Assembly (NCBI GenBank): GCA_033763575.1
Contig: JANRKF010000006.1
Coordinates: 1-64,000, forward strand
DNA length: 64,000 nucleotides
Reading direction: 5' to 3'
Origin: JANRKF01 sp033763575
Lineage (GTDB): Bacteria > Pseudomonadota > Alphaproteobacteria > Rickettsiales > SXRF01
The translations under genes and the position numbers were made by a program. How positions within the stretch are numbered: position 1 is the stretch's first letter; the number at the start of each line of letters is the position of its first letter. Below, piece after piece: positions 51,093 through 58,610 of this stretch. The notes beneath the pieces are model-generated. The model saw only the letters and a list, made by a program, of their open reading frames with translations, did no database searches and was not told the DNA's origin.

Positions 51093-52862
51093 TTATTTAA
51101 ATAGCTCCGTCAACTGCTCCGTCATCGTCTCCCCCAGCTTATCGATATCCGAGATGGTGACGGCGCGTTTGTAGTAGCGCGTGACGTCATGGCCGATGCC
51201 GATGGCCAATAATTCAATGGGTAATTTGTTCTCCACATGCGCGATCACCTCGCGCAGATGCGCGTCCAGATAGTTGCTGTTATTGGTGGAAAGCGTTGAA
51301 TCGTCCACCGGCGCGCCGTCGGAGATCACCATCAGGATGCGGCGCTGCTCGGGCCTTGCCAGCAGCCGGTCGCACGCCCAGAGGATCGCCTCGCCGTCGA
51401 TATTTTCTTTCAGAATTCCGTCTTTCAGCATCAGCCCAAGCTGCTTGGCGGCCTTGCGGTAATGCATATCGGCGGATTTGTAGATGATGTGGCGCAGCTC
51501 GTTCAAACGGCCGGGCTGGGCGGGTTTTCCGTCTTTCACCCATTGCTTGTAGGCTGCGCCGCCCTTCCATTCGCGGGTGGTGAAGCCGAGGATTTCGACC
51601 TTCACGCCGCAGCGTTCCAGCGTGCGGCTGATGATGTCGGCGGAGATGGCGGCGATGGTGATGGGCCGTCCGCGCATCGACCCGGAATTATCGATCAGAA
51701 GCGTCACCACCGTATCGCGGAACTCGGTATCCTGCTCGCGTTTATAGATGGTTTCGATGCCGGGCGTGGTGATGAGGCGGGCGAGTTTCTTGCTGTCCAA
51801 TATGCCGTCCGATTCGTCATATAGCCAGCGGCGGGCCTGTTTGGCCAGCAGCAGGCGCTGCAATTTGCTGGCAAGTTTCGCCGTCACCGTTTGCAGCGAC
51901 AGCAGCTTCTGGTCGAGCTGGTCGCGCAGGTAGGCCAGCTCGGTCGGCGTGGCGAGGTGGCTTGCGCCCACTACCTCGTCATACTGCGTGCTATAGGCGT
52001 GGTAGGGGGCGGTGGCCTGTTCCTGCGAGCGGTTATAGGGGTAGGGGTTGCTGCTGCCCGCCACTTCCTGTCCCTGCTGCGGCAGTGCATCGGGCGGCGC
52101 GCCACCGGCTTTTTTCATGAAGACCGGCACTTCGTCGGCATTGTCATCGCCGCCGGACGCAGCGTTCATCGCATCGCTCTCGCTGCCTTCGGGCTGGGTG
52201 GCGATTTCACTTTCCGCCTCGTTCTCACCGCTGGATTCTTCGCTCGGTACGCTCGGGTCGGTGCTGCCCGCGAGGTGGGAGAAGGCATCGATCAGCGACA
52301 GCGATTGCTCGGCATAGTGTTGCTGGGCGCTGGTTTGCGCGGTGAGGGTGGCGAGTTGCGGCAAGATGGAGGCGTAATCGCTTTCGGCTTTTTCCAGCGC
52401 CGATTTCAGGAAATCGGGAATCGCCTGCGCCAGGATATGGCGGCGGGCGAGCAGCTCCAACCGCGCCGCCGGGGTGCCCATGCCCTGCTGCATGGCGCTG
52501 GCGATATAGCGCTGGGTGAGGTTGTATCGCACGCCCGTTTTGCTCACGCCGATCTGCGATTCCAGCCGGATTTGCTCCAGCATGTCGTAAAGATTGGCAT
52601 TGGCCGGGACCGTAGGGCGGAGTTTTTTATGCACCGCCTTGTCATGGAAACGGATGGCGGAGGCCTGCGCATCGGCCATGCCGCGCAGCTGGGCGAGGCC
52701 TTCGGGCGTGGGCAGGTCGGTGAGCGCGGGCAGGGCGATGGTGGCGCCCTTGACCTCCGCGCCAAACCCGACCGTGATATTTTTCTTCCGGGCGAGCGCC
52801 CTGGTGGCCGCGGTGATGGCGGTTTTCAGAGCGGGTAATTGTTGGGCGTTGTGTTGGGTCAA
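51093..52862 (-). CDS. cobT: Cobaltochelatase-type subunit CobT
   Basis: The 589-residue protein has a helical N-terminal half, an acidic Glu/Ser/Asp-rich middle (about residues 205-245), and a C-terminal von Willebrand A domain with the MIDAS motif LLIDNSGSMRGRP and TLERCGVKVEILGFTTREWKGG. With CobS it forms an AAA+/VWA pair that drives CobN in aerobic cobalamin synthesis. No cobN is in this window. In many alphaproteobacteria this pair persists without the pathway. The stop-start overlap with the zinc-ribbon gene upstream suggests one operon. Confidence 0.9.
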   Translation of the reverse strand: MTQHNAQQLPALKTAITAATRALARKKNITVGFGAEVKGATIALPALTDLPTPEGLAQLRGMADAQASAIRFHDKAVHKKLRPTVPANANLYDMLEQIRLESQIGVSKTGVRYNLTQRYIASAMQQGMGTPAARLELLARRHILAQAIPDFLKSALEKAESDYASILPQLATLTAQTSAQQHYAEQSLSLIDAFSHLAGSTDPSVPSEESSGENEAESEIATQPEGSESDAMNAASGGDDNADEVPVFMKKAGGAPPDALPQQGQEVAGSSNPYPYNRSQEQATAPYHAYSTQYDEVVGASHLATPTELAYLRDQLDQKLLSLQTVTAKLASKLQRLLLAKQARRWLYDESDGILDSKKLARLITTPGIETIYKREQDTEFRDTVVTLLIDNSGSMRGRPITIAAISADIISRTLERCGVKVEILGFTTREWKGGAAYKQWVKDGKPAQPGRLNELRHIIYKSADMHYRKAAKQLGLMLKDGILKENIDGEAILWACDRLLARPEQRRILMVISDGAPVDDSTLSTNNSNYLDAHLREVIAHVENKLPIELLAIGIGHDVTRYYKRAVTISDIDKLGETMTEQLTELFK

Positions 52863-53239
52863 AACTGGTTCCTGTCCTGTTCGGCCCGGCTGCGCTGCTT
52901 TTCTTCAGCCGGGCGGGGGGCCGGTTTTTCAACTATTGCTTCCGGCGGTTCTTCCACGTTCGCTTCGTCCCTGTATTTCATTTGGATCAGGCGTTTGCCG
53001 ACGGCGCTGTCTTCATGGATCAGCATGCTATTGCCGCATTCCGAGCAGGCCGGTACTTTTCTGAACATACTGCCGATGGAGTGCATCATCTTAGCGATTG
53101 TTTTTCCTCCGAAGCCCAGCAGGGCGATGTTCATCGGCACCACCACCCAGCCGGAAGGGACGTATTTGCTGGTGTCATGCCTTTTTTTCACCGGGGGGCC
53201 GACATATTGGCACTTAGGACAAATAATGCGGCTGGCCAT
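52859..53239 (-). CDS. Hypothetical zinc-ribbon protein
   Basis: The protein of about 126 residues has two CxxC pairs, ICPKCQYVG near the start and ACSECGNSML in the middle, which can bind zinc. Between them PSGWVVVPMNIALLGFGGKTI is mildly hydrophobic. The end is Pro/Glu/Lys-rich. It overlaps cobT by 4 bases and lies between cobS and cobT. No known function. Confidence 0.65.
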   Translation of the reverse strand: MASRIICPKCQYVGPPVKKRHDTSKYVPSGWVVVPMNIALLGFGGKTIAKMMHSIGSMFRKVPACSECGNSMLIHEDSAVGKRLIQMKYRDEANVEEPPEAIVEKPAPRPAEEKQRSRAEQDRNQF

Positions 53240-53248
53240 AGGCTCTAC

Positions 53249-53355
53249 CTGCAACGGTCAACCGGCTTGTTAAAAACGTCCTCAAATGCGCACGTATGAC
53301 CATATACGCTTACGCTTTTGCGGGCGTTTTTAACGGCGCGTTTGCCTCGTTGCAG
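53249..53355. repeat. Nested inverted repeat between the zinc-ribbon gene and cobS
   Basis: Outer arms CTGCAACG (53249) and CGTTGCAG (53348) and inner arms GTTAAAAACG (53269) and CGTTTTTAAC (53325) are perfect. The centre (GCGCACGTAT, ATATACGC) continues the symmetry. The whole can fold into one long hairpin of about 107 bases. Confidence 0.85.
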
Positions 53356-53368
53356 CGAGCCTACAGGA

Positions 53369-54331
53369 TTATGCAAGGGCATGGTTGAACACCCTCTGGT
53401 AATATTCGGCGATGATCGGTTTTTCGTTATCGTCGCATTTATTGAAGAACGTGAAGGTGAACGCGGTGTGCGGATCGCCGAAGATGGCCATGTTTTCCGC
53501 CCAGTTGATGACGGTGCGCGGGGACATGACGGTGGTGATGTCGCCTCCGGTAAAGCCCTGGCGGGTGAGGTCGGCGAGCGCGATCATCTGCTTGGCCACT
53601 TCCTTGTTCTTGCCGGTGGCGAGTTCTTTTACTTTGCCGGTCACCACTTTGAGTTCGTCTTCGGCCTGCAAATAGCCAAGGTTCGCCACGATATTCCAGC
53701 GGTCCATCTGGCCCTGGTTGATCGGCTGCGTGCCGTGATAAATACCCGATGAGTCGCCCAGCCCGATGGTGTTGGAGGTGGCGAACAGTCGGAAATAAGG
53801 GTGAGGGGAGATCACCCGGTTCTGGTCGAGCAGGGTGAATTTCCCGTCGGCTTCGAGCACGCGCTGGATCACGAACATCACGTCCGGCCGCCCTGCGTCA
53901 TACTCGTCGAACACCAGCGCTACGGGCCGCGTGAGCGCCCAGGGCAGGATGCCTTCGCGGAATTCGGTCACTTGTTTGCCGTCTTTCAGCACGATCATGT
54001 CGCGGCCGACCAGGTCGGTGCGGCTGATATGGCTGTCGAGGTTCACCCGGATGCAGGGCCAGTTGAGGCGGGCGGCGACCTGCTCGATATGGGTGGATTT
54101 CCCGGTGCCGTGATAGCCCTGGACGAGCACGCGGCGGTTATGGGCGAAACCGGCGAGGATGGCGCGGGTGGTTTCCGGCTCGAAATGGTAGTTCGGGTCG
54201 ATGGCGGGCACATGTTCCTCGGCCTGCGAAAAGGCGGGCAGGGAGTGCGGCCATTTCACACCGAATAATTTCTCGGCGGAGGCGACGGTATCGGGATGAT
54301 CGGGGGTGGCGGCTTTTTGTTGTTTGGTCAC
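53369..54331 (-). CDS. cobS: Cobaltochelatase-type AAA+ subunit CobS
   Basis: The 320-residue AAA+ ATPase has Walker A RVLVQGYHGTGKSTHIEQ, RVNLDSHISRTDLVGRD, Walker B VALVFDEYDAGRPDV and the sensor region FRLFATSNTIGLGD. It partners CobT (see that entry). A long hairpin element separates it from the zinc-ribbon gene. The gene upstream on the same strand encodes a J-domain protein, a common neighbour of cobS in alphaproteobacteria. Confidence 0.93.
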   Translation of the reverse strand: MTKQQKAATPDHPDTVASAEKLFGVKWPHSLPAFSQAEEHVPAIDPNYHFEPETTRAILAGFAHNRRVLVQGYHGTGKSTHIEQVAARLNWPCIRVNLDSHISRTDLVGRDMIVLKDGKQVTEFREGILPWALTRPVALVFDEYDAGRPDVMFVIQRVLEADGKFTLLDQNRVISPHPYFRLFATSNTIGLGDSSGIYHGTQPINQGQMDRWNIVANLGYLQAEDELKVVTGKVKELATGKNKEVAKQMIALADLTRQGFTGGDITTVMSPRTVINWAENMAIFGDPHTAFTFTFFNKCDDNEKPIIAEYYQRVFNHALA

Positions 54332-54401
54332 GGTTTATCGCTTTATTGTGGGTTGCAAAACGACATCATAATGCGCAAGGCTCTGAGCGCAAGCGATTTG
54401 C

Positions 54402-54956
54402 TTACGATTCATGCAGGTGCGCTTCCAGCACTTTGTAGGCGCTGGCGACGGCCTTGAATTTTTCCTCGGCGAACTTATCGCCGGGGTTGCGGTCGGGATG
54501 GGTGCGTTTGACCAGCGTCTTATACTGGATTTTCAGCGCGGAGGCGGTGTAGGGGTAATCGATTTCGAACAGGGCGAGGGCCTTGCGTACCTTGGCGCTC
54601 ACATGCGGCGCGGGCTTGGTTATTTTGCGGTTGACGTTCAGGAAATCGTTGACGGCGTTGTAGAGTTTTTCCTGCGGGTCGGAGATATTGCCCACCCGTT
54701 CCCATGTTGGGCGGTGGCCGGTCACCGCATCTTTCATGAAGGCTTCGATCTCCTCGGCGCCCATGCCGGAGAAATAATCCCACATCTTATTATGCTCGCG
54801 CACATGGTCGAGGCAGAAATAACGATATTCATGGAGCCTGTCGCGGGATTTGGGGGCTTTATAAATGCCTTCCTGCGTGCAGCCTTCCGCCTCGCAGCAT
54901 TGCGTTTCATCTCCGGTGACGTGGGGTGCGAAATCTTTTTTGCTGCGTTTGGCCAT
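54402..54956 (-). CDS. J-domain protein (DnaJ-like co-chaperone)
   Basis: The 184-residue protein has an N-terminal part with CCEAEGCTQEG and YFCLDHVREHN (Cys/His positions that could bind zinc) and a C-terminal J domain ending with the key HPD (KTLVKRTHPDRNPGDKFAEEKFKAVASAYKVL). Placing the J domain last is a known alphaproteobacterial form. It should stimulate an Hsp70. I chose ATG 54956 over an upstream in-frame start inside the terminator. Confidence 0.88.
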   Translation of the reverse strand: MAKRSKKDFAPHVTGDETQCCEAEGCTQEGIYKAPKSRDRLHEYRYFCLDHVREHNKMWDYFSGMGAEEIEAFMKDAVTGHRPTWERVGNISDPQEKLYNAVNDFLNVNRKITKPAPHVSAKVRKALALFEIDYPYTASALKIQYKTLVKRTHPDRNPGDKFAEEKFKAVASAYKVLEAHLHES

Positions 54957-54968
54957 GGTTCCACCAAA

Positions 54969-54999
54969 TAAAAAAGGGGGCCGCAAAGCCCCCTTTTTT
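54969..54999. terminator. Bidirectional Rho-independent terminator
   Basis: AAAAAAGGGGG pairs with CCCCCTTTTTT around a short GC-rich loop, giving U-runs on both strands. On the minus strand it ends the Ala-rich protein gene just upstream of the J-domain gene. Confidence 0.9.
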
Positions 55000-55014
55000 C
55001 ATGTATCCGAAAGC

Positions 55015-55383
55015 TTATTGGGCTGGCGGAGCGGAAGGATCCACAGCGGGAGCGGCAGGAGCCGTGCCTGCTGGTACCACAGGGGTTTCAGCAGGAGCCA
55101 TTGCTGCGTCCGGAGCTGGGGTCACTGCACCCTCAACAGCGGCAGCGGCATCGCTTGCAGCGCCTTCAACGGCAGTAGCAGCGCTTTCTGCCGCGGCAGC
55201 AGCTTCGGCTGCGGCTTTTTCAGCAGCTTCCTGCGCCGCTTCCGTTACGGATTGCGTATTTTCGGCAGGTGCTTCAGCCACGGCCGGGGTGCCGGCTTGG
55301 TCTTCTGGTTTCGGTTTCATCATCAGGGCTACGACCACGACGGCGAGCAGGGTTGCGATGATATAAATCAGGTTCTTATTCAT
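55015..55383 (-). CDS. Ala/Pro-rich membrane-anchored protein
   Basis: The 122-residue protein has one N-terminal membrane helix (LIYIIATLLAVVVVALMM), then a low-complexity Ala/Glu stretch that may form a helix (about 45-85), and a Pro/Ala-rich C-terminus. It looks like a short periplasmic spacer or stalk. I do not recognise a family. Strong Shine-Dalgarno (AAGGAGAA) and its own terminator suggest a single-gene, well-expressed unit. Confidence 0.65.
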   Translation of the reverse strand: MNKNLIYIIATLLAVVVVALMMKPKPEDQAGTPAVAEAPAENTQSVTEAAQEAAEKAAAEAAAAAESAATAVEGAASDAAAAVEGAVTPAPDAAMAPAETPVVPAGTAPAAPAVDPSAPPAQ

Positions 55384-55652
55384 AATTTTCTCCTTGTTAC
55401 TGTAATGAACGTCTCTAATACGCGACTGGGTCCCTTATAAACGCATTTTTTAATATCGCAAAAGTTTTTTTCTTTTTCTTAATGAAATCTTTGTATAGCC
55501 AATTAAGCCTATAAATTGGCTATGAAAATCGTTCCGAGAGAACGATTTTCTGCGCCGTAGGCAGCGTCCGAATGTGCAAACATTCGGTTAGTGAGCTATA
55601 GATATGCCACAAAGGGCTTGCAAAATTCCGTGCAGCGCCTATTGCACAACGT
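55384..55652. promoter_or_regulatory. 269-base leader with three consecutive hairpins upstream of rimP
   Basis: Three perfect inverted repeats follow each other: ATAGCCAATT/AATTGGCTAT (55495-55523), GAAAATCGTTC/GAACGATTTTC (55524-55550) and CCGAATGT/ACATTCGG (55568-55587). None has a proper U-run after it, so they are not simple terminators. They may be repeat DNA or a structured 5' leader of the rimP operon. Confidence 0.6.
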
Positions 55653-56156
55653 ATGGATGTGATTGATAAAATTACCGCGCTGGTCGCGCCTTCGCTGGAT
55701 GCGATGGGGTATGCGATCGTGCAGCTTAAGCTCGCCGACAGCGCCCGCCGGAAAACGCTGACGCTGATGGCGGAGCGCAACGACGGGCGGATCATGGGTT
55801 TTGATGACTGCACGGCGATCAGCCGCACGGTATCGGCGCTGATGGATGTGGAAGACCCGATCACGAGCGCCTATGATCTTGAGGTGTGTTCGCCCGGAAT
55901 CGACCGCCCGCTGGTGAAATTTGCCGATTATGCGCGCTATGCGGGTTATGAGGTCAAGCTGGAAACGCTGATTCCTGTCGAAGGCCGCAAGCGTTTCCGG
56001 GGCATTATTACCGGCGCGAAGGATAATGTGGTCTCTCTCAAAACCGACAATGGTGATTTTTCTATCCCTTTCACCAACATCAAATCGGCCAAGCTGGTGA
56101 TGACGGATGAGCTGGTAAAATCTTTCCTGAAACAGCAGAAAAAAGAGCAGGGATAA
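55653..56156 (+). CDS. rimP: Ribosome maturation factor RimP
   Basis: RimP helps 30S maturation. The 167-residue protein has DAMGYAIVQLKLADSARRKTLTLMAER, DDCTAISRTVSALMDVEDPI and YDLEVCSPGIDRPLVKFADYARYAG, the RimP signatures. In most bacteria it is followed directly by nusA; here a vapBC module lies between. Confidence 0.94.
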   Translation: MDVIDKITALVAPSLDAMGYAIVQLKLADSARRKTLTLMAERNDGRIMGFDDCTAISRTVSALMDVEDPITSAYDLEVCSPGIDRPLVKFADYARYAGYEVKLETLIPVEGRKRFRGIITGAKDNVVSLKTDNGDFSIPFTNIKSAKLVMTDELVKSFLKQQKKEQG

Positions 56157-56201
56157 GGATTAAGCGATACCGGCGTAGGCGGGTTCCATTCGCTATTTGC
56201 A

Positions 56202-56230
56202 TTGATTTCATCATCAAATGATGCTATAAT
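56202..56230 (+). promoter_or_regulatory. vapBC promoter with operator in the spacer
   Basis: TTGATT (56202-56207) and a perfect TATAAT (56225-56230) are 17 bases apart. The inverted repeat CATCAT-CAA-ATGATG (56209-56223) fills the spacer, where a VapB dimer could block RNA polymerase. This is the usual place for autoregulation. Confidence 0.7.
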
Positions 56231-56258
56231 TGATGCATATATGAAGGGAATACGTTGT

Positions 56259-56456
56259 ATGCGCACCACGGTCTCACTAGATGATAAACTGCTGAGAGAT
56301 GCAAAATCTTACACTGGTATTAAGGAAACCTCCGCTTTGATGAAAGAGGCGCTTAAGGTGTTGGTGGCACGGGAAGCCGCCCGCCGTTTAGCGCTTTTGG
56401 GAGGAAGCGAGCCGCAGCTAAAAGTTGCGCCAAGGCGGCGTATGGATAAGAAATGA
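56259..56456 (+). CDS. vapB: VapB family antitoxin
   Basis: The 65-residue protein has the ribbon-helix-helix start RTTVSLDDKLLRDAKSYTG and a basic C-terminus that should wrap the toxin. It is of the DUF2191 type of VapB. ATG 56259 has AAGGGA 9 bases upstream. The stop overlaps vapC by 4 bases (ATGA). Confidence 0.88.
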   Translation: MRTTVSLDDKLLRDAKSYTGIKETSALMKEALKVLVAREAARRLALLGGSEPQLKVAPRRRMDKK

Positions 56457-56839
56457 TTCTGGTAGATACATGCATTTGGGTCAATCACTTACGCTCGGCG
56501 TATGGGCCAATGCAGAGATTATTGGATGCAGAAGGCGTAGCGGTTCATCCCTATATTACAGGCGAATTGGCGATTGGTAATTTAAAGCAGCGAAGCCTTA
56601 TTCTAACGGCGCTTGCGCAGTTGCCGCAGATTATGCCGGTTTTAGATGAGGAAGTTTTACTGTTTATCGAAAAAAACAGTTTGCACGGAAAAGGCCTTAG
56701 CTATGTTGACGCGCATCTGCTGGCGTCTGCGCGTTTAAGCTCCTGCTTACTTTGGACGGAGGATAAGAAATTGAAAGAAGTCGCAGCAGATATGCAATTG
56801 GATGCGGCGGATTATATTGCCGGGTGCGAGCTTCATTAA
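56453..56839 (+). CDS. vapC: VapC family PIN-domain ribonuclease toxin
   Basis: The 128-residue PIN domain has its acidic residues in MILVDTCIWVNHL (D5), the conserved E in ITGELAIGN, D in LSYVDAHLLASA and D in LWTEDKKLKEVA, giving an Mg2+-dependent RNase. VapC toxins cut tRNA or rRNA. It is translated with vapB and sits in the middle of a translation operon. Confidence 0.9.
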   Translation: MILVDTCIWVNHLRSAYGPMQRLLDAEGVAVHPYITGELAIGNLKQRSLILTALAQLPQIMPVLDEEVLLFIEKNSLHGKGLSYVDAHLLASARLSSCLLWTEDKKLKEVAADMQLDAADYIAGCELH

Positions 56840-56931
56840 TTCTCATTCGTCACAAAGCACTGAAAATCCCCGCTTTTACGCAGCGCGTGCAGATGCAGAG
56901 AATAATGTTGTAGAAAAATGACATTTCCCCC

Positions 56932-56960
56932 TTGCGTGACACAATAAAGGCGCTTATGAT
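56932..56960 (+). promoter_or_regulatory. Promoter of the nusA-infB operon
   Basis: TTGCGT (56932) and TATGAT (56955) are 17 bases apart. It lies between vapC and a terminator-like hairpin, so transcription from here meets the hairpin at once. The vapBC insertion probably made a separate nusA promoter necessary. Confidence 0.5.
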
Positions 56961-56969
56961 TAAAAAATG

Positions 56970-56999
56970 AAAGGTGGGCACGTCCCGCCTTTATTTTTT
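56970..56999 (+). terminator. Terminator or attenuator before nusA
   Basis: AAAGGTGGG pairs with CCCGCCTTT (one G-T pair) around CACGT, followed by ATTTTTT. It may end vapC transcripts or act as an attenuator of nusA, whose likely promoter lies just upstream. Confidence 0.75.
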
Positions 57000-57026
57000 G
57001 CCTAATTTCTAAGAAGGGATATGTGT

Positions 57027-58568
57027 ATGGGTGCCGCTCAAAGTATTTACGGAAGTGCCGAACTGCTGCTGATCGCAGATAGCGTGGCGCGTGAAAAAGG
57101 GCTTTCCAAAGAATCCATCTTGGAAGCGATGGAGCAGTCGATTCAGGTGGCGGGCCGCCGTAAATACGGCCATGAGCACGACATCCGCGCCTATATCGAC
57201 CGCAAGACCGGCCAGATCGAGCTGTACCGCGTGCGTACCGTGGTGTCCGATAACGATGCGGATAACGCCGGCGAAGATGGCGCGGAATTTGAGTTCAACG
57301 ACCATACGCAGATTCGCCTGAAGCAAGCGAAGAAAATTGATAAAGATGCCAAAATCGGCAGTGAAATCCGTGATGCGCTGCCGCCGATCGATTTTGGCCG
57401 CGTCGCCGCCCAGACCGCGAAACAAGTGGTGCTGCAAAAAGTGCGCGATGCCGAGCGCGAAAAGCAATTCGAAGAATTCAAAGACAAGATCGGCGAGATC
57501 GTATCGGGCACCGTCAAGCGTGTGGAATATGGCAATGTCATCGTCGATTTCGGCCGCACCGAAGCGATGATCCGCCGCGATGAGCTGATTCCTCGCGAAG
57601 TATTCCGCCCGAGCGACCGCATTCGCGCCTATATCGCCGATGTTCGCCGTGAGCGAGCCGGTCCGCAGATTTTCCTCTCGCGCATCCATCCGGGTTTTGT
57701 CGCCCGCCTGTTCGCGCAGGAAGTGCCGGAGATTTATGACGGCATCATCGAAGTCAAAGCCGTGGCGCGTGATCCTGGGAGCCGTGCCAAGATCGCCGTA
57801 TTCTCCAACGATCCGAGCGTGAATCCTGTGCTCTCCTGCGTCGGTGTGCGCGGTAGCCGCGTGCAGGCGGTGGTCGGCGAGCTTCAGGGCGAAAAGATCG
57901 ACATCGTCGAATGGTCGCCGGATTATGCGACGTTCATTGTCAACGCGCTGTCTTCGGCGGAAGTGTCGAAGGTGGTGATCGACGAAACCAAGGCCCGCGT
58001 GGAAGTGGTGGTGCCGGACGATCAATTGTCGCTTGCGATTGGCCGCCGCGGCCAGAACGTGCGCCTTGCCTCGCAGCTCACCGGCTGGAATATTGATATC
58101 CTCACCGAAGCGACCGAGTCCGAGCGCCGTGCCGAAGAATTCAAAAACCTTTCGGAACTGTTCGTCGAAGCGCTGAACGTGGAAGAAGTGATCGCGCAAC
58201 TGCTTGTCACCGAAGGTTTTACCTCGGTGGAGGAAGTGGCATTTATTCCGGTGGAAGATCTTGCTGGCATCGAAGGGTTCGATGAATCGGTGGCGGAAGA
58301 GCTCCATAACCGTGCCGAAAGCTGGGTAACGGCTAAACAGGAAGAAACAGCGCGCAAGCTGACCGAGCTTGGTATGGATGCATCGCTCATCGGTTTCCAG
58401 GGGCTTGCTCCTGAATGGCTGGTGGTGCTGGGTGAAAACAAGGTGCTCACGCTCACCGATTTCGCTGATCTTGCCACCGACGAGCTGCTCGAAATCCTGC
58501 CGCAGGGCGCGCTGGACTTCGATGACGCGGGCGCACTGATTATGAAGGCACGTGAACTGGCCTATTAA
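57027..58568 (+). CDS. nusA: Transcription termination/antitermination factor NusA
   Basis: The 513-residue protein has the N-terminal RNA polymerase-binding domain (ELLLIADSVAREKGLSKESILEAMEQ), an S1 domain (VSGTVKRVEYGNVIVDFGRTEAM), and two KH domains (AIGRRGQNVRLASQLTGW). C-terminal helix-hairpin-helix repeats (VEDLAGIEGFDESVAEEL) follow. I chose ATG 57027 because AAGGGA then has normal spacing; ATG 57021 is too close. infB follows after 42 bases with no ylxR gene between. Confidence 0.96.
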   Translation: MGAAQSIYGSAELLLIADSVAREKGLSKESILEAMEQSIQVAGRRKYGHEHDIRAYIDRKTGQIELYRVRTVVSDNDADNAGEDGAEFEFNDHTQIRLKQAKKIDKDAKIGSEIRDALPPIDFGRVAAQTAKQVVLQKVRDAEREKQFEEFKDKIGEIVSGTVKRVEYGNVIVDFGRTEAMIRRDELIPREVFRPSDRIRAYIADVRRERAGPQIFLSRIHPGFVARLFAQEVPEIYDGIIEVKAVARDPGSRAKIAVFSNDPSVNPVLSCVGVRGSRVQAVVGELQGEKIDIVEWSPDYATFIVNALSSAEVSKVVIDETKARVEVVVPDDQLSLAIGRRGQNVRLASQLTGWNIDILTEATESERRAEEFKNLSELFVEALNVEEVIAQLLVTEGFTSVEEVAFIPVEDLAGIEGFDESVAEELHNRAESWVTAKQEETARKLTELGMDASLIGFQGLAPEWLVVLGENKVLTLTDFADLATDELLEILPQGALDFDDAGALIMKARELAY

Positions 58569-58610
58569 TTACTAGTCTCACCGCAACAAAGAGAGTATAA
58601 GCAACGTCCT

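Noticed and set aside
57009..58307. Open frame of 432 codons antisense to nusA
   Set aside because: Shadow of nusA; His/Arg-rich without motifs.
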